From Pseudomonadota bacterium (GTDB lineage Bacteria; Pseudomonadota; Gammaproteobacteria; UBA9214): 64,000 nucleotides of DNA. This document shows positions 8,652 to 17,184 of the stretch, one piece after another; position 1 is the first letter of the stretch, and each line of letters opens with the position of its first letter. Location of the stretch: NCBI GenBank assembly GCA_041395565.1, contig JAWLAI010000003.1, positions 372,001-436,000 of the forward strand. Reading direction: 5' to 3'. The notes under the pieces were generated by a model that saw only the letters and a list, made by a program, of their open reading frames with translations, was not told the origin of the DNA and did no database searches. Made by a program: the position numbers and the translations under genes.

Positions 8652-9110
8652 TCAGACCTCTGTGGACAGGATCCGGCTGCATGCATCCCAGTACGAAATC
8701 ACCCCGACCAGGCGATGGCTGTCCGGGTGGACCACCGGCAGGCTGGACTGGGTGCGGTACAGGATCATGAGCGTTTCGACCAGCGGCGTATCGGGCCGCA
8801 CCACGCTGACCTCGCCGTAGGTGCAGAGATCGATGGTCTGTTCCCTGACGGCATTGAAGCGCCGGTGCAGGTCCTCCAGCGTCTCGCGGATGAACGCCGC
8901 ATTGTTCAACCCGAATTCCATGATCACCGCTTTGGGCAGTGCGAGGCGCAGGATGCAGTTGATGCCGACCACGCCGAGGAAGTGGAAATCGTCATCGACA
9001 ACCGGCAGGTTGCGGTAACGGTGTTTCATGATGTAGCACATTGCGGTATCGATCGTATCCGACGGCCGCAGGACCGTCGGATCCGGATCCATGATCGATT
9101 GTGCAGTCAT
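8652..9110 (-). CDS. Tandem CBS-domain protein
   Basis: 152 residues with two CBS motifs. The first is around residues 5-55 (SIMDPDPTVLRPSDTIDTAM, NLPVVDDDFHFLGVV), the second about 95-150 (VSVVRPDTPLVETLMIL, SLPVVHPDSHRLVGVISYWD). A helical linker of about 40 residues lies between them. CBS pairs bind adenine nucleotides and regulate attached or partner proteins; this one has no catalytic domain. It is immediately upstream of, and contiguous with, the permease gene. A role as a nucleotide-responsive regulator of the permease is inference. No clear Shine-Dalgarno is seen before the start at 9110. Confidence 0.85.
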   Translation of the reverse strand: MTAQSIMDPDPTVLRPSDTIDTAMCYIMKHRYRNLPVVDDDFHFLGVVGINCILRLALPKAVIMEFGLNNAAFIRETLEDLHRRFNAVREQTIDLCTYGEVSVVRPDTPLVETLMILYRTQSSLPVVHPDSHRLVGVISYWDACSRILSTEV

Positions 9111-9523
9111 AGCGGGCGGGCACCGGCAGGTCAGGCTGGGAATATCACAGTATTAGAATATCAGCAAAAACCGTACCACTTGCCGGCGGATGCGCTCGTA
9201 AGGGCAGGAACGGGCGATTTCCACCCGCTGGGGGGGCGGAGGAGCGCGTTTCAGTGGTTGGTCATGACCCGGAATCGGGCATGATCCGCACAGCAGCGGT
9301 GCGCTCCGCTATGACCCTGCAAGGCGCAGGGTCGTGGCGGAGCGGGAGCTCAGGCGTGAGCCGACCGCATCACCGGGCCATGCTGGCGGCAGGCTGCTGG
9401 CAGGATGACGTTCATCCCGCTGGTTCATCACCGCAACGTCATCTTATGGAAGGCCCGTGTCTGCCGGCCTGTACACCGTTGCGGCCGATGCCGGATCTCC
9501 CGGCGTGATCTGTGCTCCGGCGG
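9111..9523. other. Intergenic region with a 41-base hairpin
   Basis: No supported gene in this 413-base stretch between the CBS gene start and the histidine kinase stop. It holds one strong hairpin (9303-9343, listed separately). Its left part should carry the promoter of the CBS-permease operon, but I see no convincing -35/-10 pair. Confidence 0.6.
9303..9343. repeat. 41-base interrupted perfect hairpin
   Basis: GCTCCGC (9303-9309), a 3-base bulge, GACCCTGC (9313-9320), loop AAGGC, GCAGGGTC (9326-9333), a 3-base bulge, GCGGAGC (9337-9343). All 15 stem pairs are Watson-Crick. It lies downstream of the two-component operon, which runs leftward toward it, so it could be a terminator-like or REP-like element; no T-run is present on either side. 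Confidence 0.75.
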
Positions 9524-10897
9524 TCATGGCGCGACATTTCTGAACACCAGGGTCACCCGCAATCCCGGGGCGTTGTCCGCGAGCACGATGCGCGCGTGGT
9601 GCATGTCGGCCACGGCGCGGACCAGGCTCAGCCCGAGACCGCTGCCCGGCGTGGTGCGGCTGGCATCGTGGCGGTAGAAACGCTGGAACACCTTCTCGTG
9701 CAGCTCGGACGGGATGCCGGGACCCGTATCGGCCACCCGCAATTCGGCGCCGGCGGGTGTCGCCATGGCCGCGAGCGTTATGGTGCTGCCCTGTGGCGTG
9801 TACTTGATGGCATTGTCCACCAGGTTCGCGAGCGCCTGAAACAGGAGGTCCCGGTCGCCCAGCGTGCGCACGGGGCCTTGCCCCTCCACGCGCAGCGTCT
9901 GTCCCTGTTCTGCGGCGACCGGCTCGTAGAGTTCGGCGATGTCCCGGACCAGGCCGGCAAGGTCCAGGGCGGTAAAGGCGGGTGCGCTGCTGCCGGATTC
10001 GATGCGGGCGATGCGTAACAGCGCATTGAAGGTGACGAGCAGCTCGTCGGTATCGTCTATGGCCTGGTCGATCACGTACGGAATGTTGGCCGCCGCCCCG
10101 CCGCGGGCCTGCTCCAGACGCGTGCGCAGGCGGGTCAGGGGCGTGCGCAGGTCATGCGCGATGTTGTCCGACACCTGGCGCACGGCGGCCATCAGCGCCT
10201 CGATGCGCTCGAGCATGCGGTTGAGATTCCCGGCCAGCTGGTCGAAGTCGTCGCCGCTGCCCACGGTGGGTACCCGCCGCGACAGATCGCCTTCCATGAT
10301 CTCGCGGCTGGTCTGGTTGATGGCTTCGATGCGGCGCATGACCCGCCAGCTCATGAGCAGTCCGACGCCGAGCGCGAGCGCGACGGTGATGGCCAGTCCC
10401 CAGGCCAGGGCATCGAGGATGAGCTGGCGCGTGGCCTGGAGGTCGCGGACATCGCGCCCCACCAGCAGGTGCAGGTTGTCGTGCAGGTGAAAGGTGCGGG
10501 CGCGTGCCTCGTGCTCCTGTGACCGATCGCTGCCCCAGTCCTGCAGTCGGAAGCGGGTCCAGCCCTCGGCGTCGATCGGTGTGCCCGGCCAGGCGGCGAG
10601 ATTGCCGATCAACGGTCTGTGGCCCGCGTCGGCCAGCAGGTAGACCGCGGCCCGCTGCGGATCGTGCGCCACCCGCTCGCCGAGAACCTCGGACAGCCCC
10701 GCCAGGCCGCGGCTCTCGTATTGCTCGGTCAGGCCGAGGATCTCTTCCTCGATGGTCGCATCGAGTTGGCGGTCCATGTATCCCGCGGTCGCCCAGTAGA
10801 TGAATCCGAGCAGGGCCACCATGGACCCCAGGGTCAGGGTCGTGTAGAGCAGCGCCAGGCGGAAGGTAAAGCTGCGCAGCAGCCTAGCGGGTATCAC
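9524..10897 (-). CDS. Sensor histidine kinase (OmpR-partner type)
   Basis: 457 residues. TM1 is at about residues 13-37 and TM2 at about 162-184, enclosing a periplasmic sensor of about 120 residues. HAMP follows (about 185-237). The dimerisation/phosphoacceptor helix has His248 in NIAHDLRTPL; the ATPase domain has N-box NLVDNAIKYTP, G1 ADTGPGIP, F-box VFQRFYRHD and G2 GSGLGLSLV. It would phosphorylate the adjacent regulator, whose 3' end overlaps this gene's start by 14 bases. The sensor domain has no recognisable metal or ligand motif. The operon also includes yfdX upstream, suggesting an envelope or acid/drug stress input, by inference only. Confidence 0.93.
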   Translation of the reverse strand: MIPARLLRSFTFRLALLYTTLTLGSMVALLGFIYWATAGYMDRQLDATIEEEILGLTEQYESRGLAGLSEVLGERVAHDPQRAAVYLLADAGHRPLIGNLAAWPGTPIDAEGWTRFRLQDWGSDRSQEHEARARTFHLHDNLHLLVGRDVRDLQATRQLILDALAWGLAITVALALGVGLLMSWRVMRRIEAINQTSREIMEGDLSRRVPTVGSGDDFDQLAGNLNRMLERIEALMAAVRQVSDNIAHDLRTPLTRLRTRLEQARGGAAANIPYVIDQAIDDTDELLVTFNALLRIARIESGSSAPAFTALDLAGLVRDIAELYEPVAAEQGQTLRVEGQGPVRTLGDRDLLFQALANLVDNAIKYTPQGSTITLAAMATPAGAELRVADTGPGIPSELHEKVFQRFYRHDASRTTPGSGLGLSLVRAVADMHHARIVLADNAPGLRVTLVFRNVAP

Positions 10898-11561
10898 GGA
10901 GCATGTATCCGGCGCCGCGGACGGTGTGCAGGAGCGGCGGGTCGAAGTCCCGGTCGATCTTCGCGCGCAGGCGGCTGATGTGGACGTCGATCACGTTGGT
11001 CTGGGGATCGAAATGATAATCCCACACGTGTTCCAGCAGCATCGTGCGGGTGACGACCTGTCCCGCATGCCGCAGCAGGTATTCCAGGAGACGGAACTCG
11101 CGCGGCTGCAGTTCGATCGTTTTGCCGGCGCGGGTTACCGCGTGCGTCAGCAGGTCCATTTCCAGGTCGCAGACGTGCAGCCGGGTCTGCGGTGCCTCGA
11201 TGCTGCCGCGGCGCAGCAGCGCCTCCAGCCGGGCATGGAGTTCGGCGAAGGCGAAGGGCTTGACGAGATAGTCGTCGCCGCCGGCGCGCAGCCCCTGGAC
11301 GCGGTCGTCCACCTCGCCCATGGCGCTCAGGATCAGCACCGGTGTGTGGTTGCCGGAGGCCCGCAGGGTGCGCAGGATGGACAGGCCGTCGAGGCTGGGC
11401 AGCATGCGGTCGACGATCAGCACATCATAGGGCTCCCCGGCAGCCAGGAAGAGGCCGTCCCTGCCGTCCGCGGACCGATCGACGACCATTCCCACCTCGT
11501 TCAGGGCCTTTTGCAGGTAGCCGGCGAGCTGGTCATCGTCTTCGATCAGGAGTGCACGCAT
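10884..11561 (-). CDS. OmpR/PhoB-family response regulator
   Basis: 225 residues. The receiver domain has the acidic cluster EDDD (residues 7-10), phosphoacceptor Asp51 in IVDRMLPSLDG, and the conserved Lys in GGDDYLVKPFAF near residue 101. The C-terminal winged-helix domain is complete: TIELQPREFRLLEYLLRH, VVTRTMLLEHVW, TNVIDVHISRLRAKID and the closing VRGAGYMLRD. It is encoded between yfdX and the kinase on the minus strand. Targets are unknown; the yfdX promoter region just upstream is a natural candidate for autoregulation. Confidence 0.95.
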   Translation of the reverse strand: MRALLIEDDDQLAGYLQKALNEVGMVVDRSADGRDGLFLAAGEPYDVLIVDRMLPSLDGLSILRTLRASGNHTPVLILSAMGEVDDRVQGLRAGGDDYLVKPFAFAELHARLEALLRRGSIEAPQTRLHVCDLEMDLLTHAVTRAGKTIELQPREFRLLEYLLRHAGQVVTRTMLLEHVWDYHFDPQTNVIDVHISRLRAKIDRDFDPPLLHTVRGAGYMLRDTR

Positions 11562-11643
11562 GGGCAGGGATCCGGACGCTCACACTGTGCAGGACAGGCG
11601 TCGTGCAGCCGGGTGCCGCTGTGCTGCCGTCGACATCCGCCGC

Positions 11644-12357
11644 TCACTCCTGCGCCGATGGCGCGCTGTCGTGCTTTGCCTTGGGTGTGGCGTCGACCGC
11701 ATAGGTCTGAACCAGTGCGGCATCGTCGACCGCCTTCAGCGCCAGGTTGGCCTCATAGTACTTGCCCGCGCCGATCAGACTCGCCGCCTGCGCGATCTGC
11801 GTCCTGGCGAACTTGACCGGCAGCAGCTCGGTCGTGACGGCGACATCGACCTCGCCGAGCTTCAACGTCTCCAGGGCCTGCTTCTGCTCGCCCCGGTGCA
11901 GGTGCTCGTTGGCCTTGGCGATATGCTTGGCCTTGGCATCGTTCGGTTCCAAGGTGTCGAGCACCGTTAGACTGGCGTTGAAGGGGATATACGTATCCTC
12001 CGCCTTCGGCGCCTTGATATCAAGCGCGTACTTGTCCGCATCCTTGATCGCGGCATCGATCCGGGTCACGGCCGCATCCACGTAGGTCCGGGCCTGTGCC
12101 GTATCGCCGTTGAAGATGGCAAGCCGGGCGCTGTGCATGTCGCGCATGCTGAGCAGCGCGTCGTCCGATACCTTGAACAGGTCGCGCTCGGCTGTCTGCG
12201 CCTGCTTGTCCTGCCGCTCGTTACTGACCTGGGCCGCGGCCGGCGCCGGTGTGCCCGCGCTCTCGCTCGCCGCGAAGGCCGGGCTCAGGTTCGTTGTGAT
12301 CATGCCGGTGGACAGCAGGGCGGCGCTGATGGCCGTCAGAAGATATTTCTTGTTCAT
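11644..12357 (-). CDS. yfdX: YfdX-family exported protein
   Basis: 237 residues from the second of two closely spaced ATGs. AAGGAG (complement of 12365-12370) is 7 bases from 12357 but only 1 base from the ATG at 12363, so 12357 is preferred. A signal peptide is clear (LLTAISAALLSTGMITTNLSPAFAA). The mature part matches the YfdX domain: an all-helical region rich in Ala, Lys and Asp with YIPFNASLTVLDTL and LLPVKFARTQIAQAASLI. In E. coli yfdX is controlled by EvgA and in Salmonella the protein has been linked to stress and drug response; the molecular role is not settled. Here it leads an operon with a two-component system, 82 bases upstream of the regulator. Confidence 0.88.
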   Translation of the reverse strand: MNKKYLLTAISAALLSTGMITTNLSPAFAASESAGTPAPAAAQVSNERQDKQAQTAERDLFKVSDDALLSMRDMHSARLAIFNGDTAQARTYVDAAVTRIDAAIKDADKYALDIKAPKAEDTYIPFNASLTVLDTLEPNDAKAKHIAKANEHLHRGEQKQALETLKLGEVDVAVTTELLPVKFARTQIAQAASLIGAGKYYEANLALKAVDDAALVQTYAVDATPKAKHDSAPSAQE

Positions 12358-12363
12358 GGTCAT

Positions 12364-12814
12364 ACTCCTTGTCGAGTGATTCGGTTAACCGGCCGGGCCT
12401 GTCACATTGGCACAAGCCCGAGCCTGGGTAACATGATCCGCTCGAGCGGCTAACGCCGAGATGGATGCCGGATTAACAATTGTTAATGGGGCATTTCACT
12501 TGCAATTTCAGCATGCATCGGGCACCACGGCGCGGCGGTAACGCGCATGGTGCGTGTCCTTGGCGAGGCGCGCCCGGCGGCAGCACGGGAACGGCGGACA
12601 CTGTTTACCATTATCGCGGTCCGCTGCATCCGGTCAGTTTCTGGCTTGCCCGCGAGGCTGGTTTGGCGTCTCCATTCAAGCGATAATCCACAGCGCTCCA
12701 AGGGGCCGGCGGCATACAGGCGGGCATTCTGTTTCCGCACCCTGCCGGTGCCGCAGCGGCGCAAGCGCGTCCCCGACGAACAATCAACCAACAAATCATT
12801 CGGAGGTCTTGGCA
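12364..12814. other. Divergent intergenic region with palindromes
   Basis: 451 bases between divergent yfdX and the EF-hand gene. It contains a 12-bp palindrome CCGCTCGAGCGG at 12438-12449 and a 16-bp AT-rich palindrome at 12472-12487 (listed separately). A good ribosome-binding site (GGAGG, 12802-12806) precedes the gene at 12815. No credible small gene is seen. Confidence 0.6.
12472..12487. promoter_or_regulatory. Perfect 16-bp AT-rich palindrome, candidate operator
   Basis: ATTAACAATTGTTAAT is a perfect palindrome in GC-rich surroundings, 115 bases upstream of the yfdX start and in the shared divergent region. A dimeric regulator site is a plausible reading; the adjacent OmpR-type regulator usually prefers direct repeats, so the binder may be another protein. 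Confidence 0.45.
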
Positions 12815-15058
12815 ATGACGCGTGCTTCAGGGAACCAGGAACACCGTTGGCGGTTCAACCGGCTCGGCGGTTTCGATCAGGTCGTGATCGAAAGCGACGA
12901 CATCTGTCATCTTCCGGGGCTGGATCAGAAATTGTGGGCGGCGCTCAGCTGTCCGACGCGGGGTGTCGAGTTCGATCAGCACACGCTCAACCTGCTGGAC
13001 GGCGACGGCGACGGCCGGATCCGGGTGCCCGAGGTCCTGGCGGCGGTCACCTGGGCGTGCGGCATCCTGAAGGAACCGGGCGAACTGTTGCAGTCGTCCG
13101 CGGGGCTGCCGCTGGCCGCGATCGATGACAGCACGGAAGAGGGCCGCCAGGTGCTGGCATCGGCCAGGCGCATCCTGGCGAATCTCGACAAGGCGGACGC
13201 CAGCGTGATCACGCCGGCGGAAACGGCCGATACCAGCAAGATCTTCGCCGAGACGCGCTTCAACGGCGACGGCGTGGTGCCGCCCGCTGCGGCCGACGCC
13301 GCGCCGGTGTCACAGGCCATCACCGACATCATGGCCTGCATGGGCGCGGTACCGGACCGCAGCGGTGCCGAGGGCATCAACCAGGAACTGAGCGATGCGT
13401 TCTTCGCCGCGGCGGCGGAACACCTGGCCTGGTGGAAGGAAGGCGAGGCCGATGCCGCCAACCTGCTGCCGCTGGGCGCGGATACCGAGCAGGCGGCAGC
13501 GGTGTTCGAGGCGGTCAAGGCCAAGGTCGACGATTATTTCACCCGCACGCGGCTGGCCGGCTTCGACGCGCGTGCCGCCGCACCGCTCAACCCCGCGGAG
13601 GCCGACTACACGGCACTGGCGCTGAAGACCCCGTCGGCCACGACGGCGGAACTGGCGGACTTCCCGGTGGCACGCGTGGAAGCGGACCGTCCCCTGCCGC
13701 TGGACCAGGGTGTGAACCCCGGCTGGTCGGGTGCGCTGGCGGCGTTGCGCGAGCAGGTGGTGCAGCCGCTGCTGGGCGAGGTCAGCAAACTCACCGAGTC
13801 GCAGTGGTCGGACATCAGCGCCCGTTTCGCCGCGCACTCCGCCTGGCATGCCGCCATGCGCGGCAGCGTGGTCGCACCGCTGGGTGTGGCACGCGTACAG
13901 GAACTGCTCGATGGCGGGACCAAGGCCGCGATCGATACATTGATCGCGCAGGACAAGGAGCTGGAAGCGGAGGCCAACGCCATCGCATCGGTCGACCGCC
14001 TGGTGCATTACTACCAGCACCTCGACCAGCTGCTGCACAACTTCGTGTCATTGCGTGATTTCTACACGCCCGGCAAGAAGGCGATCTTCCAGGCCGGCAC
14101 GCTGTATCTCGACGGCCGCAGCTGCGAGCTGTGCATCAACGTCAACGACATCGCGGCGCACAGCAACCTTGCCACCCTGAGCCGGACCTTCCTGGCGTAC
14201 TGCGAATGCCGCCGCCGCGGCGGCGACGAGAAGATGACCATTGCCGCGGCCTTCACCGGCGGTGATGCCGACAACCTGCGTGTCGGCCGCAACGGTGTGT
14301 TCTACGACCGCCACGGTGACGACTGGGATGCCTCCATCGTCAAGATCATCGAGCACCCGATCAGTGTGTCGCAGGCGTTCTGGTCACCCTACAAGCGCAT
14401 CGCCCGCATGATCTCCGAGCAGATCGAGAAGTTCGCCGGCGAGCGCGACAAGGCGGTCGAGGCAGGCACCGCGAAGGGCGTGGCGGATGCCTCGGCGTCG
14501 GCCCAGGCGGGCAAGGGACCGGCGGCGCCGTTCGACATCGGCAAGTTCGCCGGTATCTTCGCCGCCATCGGTCTGGCCGTCGGCGCCATCGGCACCGCGC
14601 TGGCGTCGGTGCTGACCGGGTTCCTCGGTCTCACCTGGTGGCAGATGCCGCTGGCGCTCGTCGGCCTGGTCCTCGTGATCTCGGGGCCCTCGATGCTCAT
14701 GGCCTATATGAAGCTGCGCCAGCGCAACCTCGGTCCGATGCTGGACGCCAACGGCTGGGCGGTGAACACCCAGGCGAAGATCAACATCCCGTTCGGCGCC
14801 ACCCTCACCGGTACCGCGGAGCTGCCGCGCGGCGCGCAACGCTCGCTGCGGGATCCGTTCGCCGAGAAGAAGCGGCCGTGGAAGTTCTACCTCTTCCTGC
14901 TGGTGCTGCTGGCCGCCGGCGGCGTGCTGTGGCAGAAGGGCTATATCACCCAGTGGTGGGATGCGCTGCAGCACCGGACCGAGGAGGCCGCCGCGCCGGC
15001 CGAACCGGCGCCCGCCGAACCCGCCGATCAAACCGAAACGGCCGCGCCGGCGTCCTGA
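12815..15058 (+). CDS. EF-hand membrane protein of unknown function
   Basis: 747 residues. The start at 12815 has GGAGG 8 bases upstream. A canonical 12-residue EF-hand calcium loop is at residues 62-73 (DGDGDGRIRVPE). The long central part (about 80-560) is soluble and partly helical, with CELCINVNDIAAHS near residue 435. Two hydrophobic hairpin segments follow at about 575-600 and 605-630, then a polar stretch and a third membrane segment at about 690-710 (FYLFLLVLLAAGGVLW) with an Ala/Pro/Glu-rich tail. No N-terminal signal peptide is present, so the EF-hand part is probably cytoplasmic. I do not recognise a characterised relative. It is divergent from yfdX and followed by a 380-base gap. 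Confidence 0.85.
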   Translation: MTRASGNQEHRWRFNRLGGFDQVVIESDDICHLPGLDQKLWAALSCPTRGVEFDQHTLNLLDGDGDGRIRVPEVLAAVTWACGILKEPGELLQSSAGLPLAAIDDSTEEGRQVLASARRILANLDKADASVITPAETADTSKIFAETRFNGDGVVPPAAADAAPVSQAITDIMACMGAVPDRSGAEGINQELSDAFFAAAAEHLAWWKEGEADAANLLPLGADTEQAAAVFEAVKAKVDDYFTRTRLAGFDARAAAPLNPAEADYTALALKTPSATTAELADFPVARVEADRPLPLDQGVNPGWSGALAALREQVVQPLLGEVSKLTESQWSDISARFAAHSAWHAAMRGSVVAPLGVARVQELLDGGTKAAIDTLIAQDKELEAEANAIASVDRLVHYYQHLDQLLHNFVSLRDFYTPGKKAIFQAGTLYLDGRSCELCINVNDIAAHSNLATLSRTFLAYCECRRRGGDEKMTIAAAFTGGDADNLRVGRNGVFYDRHGDDWDASIVKIIEHPISVSQAFWSPYKRIARMISEQIEKFAGERDKAVEAGTAKGVADASASAQAGKGPAAPFDIGKFAGIFAAIGLAVGAIGTALASVLTGFLGLTWWQMPLALVGLVLVISGPSMLMAYMKLRQRNLGPMLDANGWAVNTQAKINIPFGATLTGTAELPRGAQRSLRDPFAEKKRPWKFYLFLLVLLAAGGVLWQKGYITQWWDALQHRTEEAAAPAEPAPAEPADQTETAAPAS

Positions 15059-15437
15059 TGCCGACGGCGGGGCGGCGCCTGCACGGGCCGTCCCGCACGT
15101 GCGTGCGGTCGCGCAGGTGACTACGGCCGTCTTCCCTCGACCGTGAAATGACCGGCTCGCGCTGAACACGCTCGCCACGCAGGCTGGTCCGGCGCGATTG
15201 TGTCTAGCCTGCAGCGCCGGCGTCGAACCGCGTGTTGACCGGTGCGAACACGTCGCCCTTGCGCGCAGCGTGCGACTCGGCGGTGTCGATTGCGCGCGTT
15301 GCCGGAACCCGTCTCATCATTCCCCGCTGCCGCGACGAATCCGTTCACGTGTGTCTGCAGGCGGGCGTTTTTGCTTGCCGTGCCGGTAGCAAGCCACTAA
15401 CCTGAACGCCCTCACTTCACAACCTCAAGGATGCGTC
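15059..15437. other. Intergenic region, no gene seen
   Basis: 379 bases between two plus-strand genes. No convincing coding region, RNA or terminator hairpin. The last 20 bases carry an AAGGA ribosome-binding site for the lipoprotein gene at 15438. Confidence 0.55.
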
Positions 15438-17144
15438 ATGCGCCAGAGCCGACTGTTCGCCACCACCGTCCTGTTCACGCTGCTGCTCGCGGCATGCCAG
15501 CCGCCGCCGGCAGGCAGCGGCGGCAACGGCACGGGTGCTGACGGCCGCAAGGATACGGCCGGTCTGCAGGTCAGCACGCATCAGACCAAGACCGAGATCA
15601 TCGACGTGCCGGAGACGGGGATCAACCTCGGCTGGGGCTACAATCTCTACGACTCGACACCGCTGCCGAACAAGTGCATCGAGTTCACGCCGGCCGAGGA
15701 GCCGGCGCAGACCCGCACCATGTCGATGCGGGAGGTCAACGACACCTACGAGGTGATGCGCAGTATGGGCATGACCGCCGAGGCCAGCGTCAGCGTGATG
15801 GGCTACGAGGGGAGCGGCAAGGCGAGTTTTGCGAAGAGCCTGAACCTCAGCGGGACCAGCACCAGCTTCGTCCTCGATGCCAGCGTCGACAACGGCGTGC
15901 GTTACGCGGGGCCCTACGATCCGCCCGAGGAGGCGAAGAATGCCCGTAACCGGCCACAGCCCGCTATCCGTCTGACAGCCGCCGCGGAACGGCTGGCGGC
16001 GCGGCCCGAGGAGTTCCTGCGCGAGTGCGGAAACGGCTTCGTCTCCGCGATCTACTCGGGTGCCCGCCTGACGGCGGTGATCACGATACACACGCGCAAC
16101 CAGAGCGAGAAGCAGGATGTCAGGGCCGAGGTGTCGGCGAAGGGATTCGGCGCGACGGTGTCCGGCAGCATGCATGAAGGCACCTCCACCACGGCGTCCA
16201 GCGCCGACAAGTCGATGTCGGTGTTCCTGGTGGGCGGGCGCGGCGACGCGATACCCAAGGACCAGGCACAACTCGAGGCGCGGCTGGAGACCCTGTCGTA
16301 TGCGGCCTACGAGGCACCCAAGGACTTCCGCATGGCGGTAACACCCTACGAGATCCTGCCGAACTGGCCGCAGACGCAGCAACTGCGCGGCGAGGTCACC
16401 GAGTTCGAGCAGCTCGCCGGACTGTGGGGCGACTACAACACGGTATACGACGAAATCGAATACATCCTCGACAACCCGGCTTTATATGCCGCGGTCACCC
16501 TGCAGGCGGACGGTGGCTACGCCCTGGAACTGCTGCGTCCGAACACGGATGCGGGCAAGGACCGGATCGAGTACCTGGAACGGTTGCAGGATTATGTCCA
16601 CCAGTCCTTGCGCGAGCTCGAGGACGTGGCGCGCGTCTGCGTGAGCACGGAGGAGACGCAGATCGACGAGGGCGGCGATTGCAGTTTCGACGAGACGCGT
16701 TATCTGAGCAGCTATGCCTTCTGGTCGCAGCTGCCGGTCGATGCGCGCGACACTACCTTGAAGACACCGGAAAAATGTCCTGACGCTCTCACCAGTGAGC
16801 CTGCGCGTAGCGACTGCCTCAAGGCGTATGCCGAGGCGGTGACGAAGCGGCTGTCGACACTGCCGAGACCGCTGGACCGCCTGGCCGCAGAGCAATGGAT
16901 CATCCCGAAATCCCAGGGCCGCTGCCGCTTCGATCTGCTCGATTTGGGCTGCCTGACCAATGCCGAGGTGCGTCACTGGCAGTCCCAGGTCGGCAAGCGC
17001 CTGCGGCTGGTCCGTACGGACCAGGAACGCGCCGCGGTCACACTAGCCGGTGCCGGCATCGACGCCAAGACCGGTGCCGCGTGGCTCACGGCGGCGCAGG
17101 AACAGGCCGTCACGGCCACGCTTGCCGCGACACCGGGACAGTGA
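15438..17144 (+). CDS. Lipoprotein with degenerate MACPF-like signature
   Basis: 568 residues. The signal peptide ends in a lipobox, LLLAAC, with Cys19 as the lipidation site, followed by a Gly-rich tether. A GWGYNLYDS segment lies near residue 60. At residues 197-209 the sequence CGNGFVSAIYSGA fits the spacing of the MACPF/perforin signature (Y-G-[TS]-H-[FY]-x6-G-G) with substitutions, and is followed by alternating beta-strands (LTAVITIHTRNQ, VRAEVSAKGFGATVSG) as in the MACPF core. The C-terminal 250 residues are mostly helical with paired cysteines. A MACPF-like pore-forming or sheet protein is inference from pattern only. It is followed at 41 bases by another exported protein, probably an operon. 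Confidence 0.8.
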   Translation: MRQSRLFATTVLFTLLLAACQPPPAGSGGNGTGADGRKDTAGLQVSTHQTKTEIIDVPETGINLGWGYNLYDSTPLPNKCIEFTPAEEPAQTRTMSMREVNDTYEVMRSMGMTAEASVSVMGYEGSGKASFAKSLNLSGTSTSFVLDASVDNGVRYAGPYDPPEEAKNARNRPQPAIRLTAAAERLAARPEEFLRECGNGFVSAIYSGARLTAVITIHTRNQSEKQDVRAEVSAKGFGATVSGSMHEGTSTTASSADKSMSVFLVGGRGDAIPKDQAQLEARLETLSYAAYEAPKDFRMAVTPYEILPNWPQTQQLRGEVTEFEQLAGLWGDYNTVYDEIEYILDNPALYAAVTLQADGGYALELLRPNTDAGKDRIEYLERLQDYVHQSLRELEDVARVCVSTEETQIDEGGDCSFDETRYLSSYAFWSQLPVDARDTTLKTPEKCPDALTSEPARSDCLKAYAEAVTKRLSTLPRPLDRLAAEQWIIPKSQGRCRFDLLDLGCLTNAEVRHWQSQVGKRLRLVRTDQERAAVTLAGAGIDAKTGAAWLTAAQEQAVTATLAATPGQ

Positions 17145-17184
17145 TTTCGCTACGCTACCGGCGCAAGCGGCCCGGCACGCCAGG

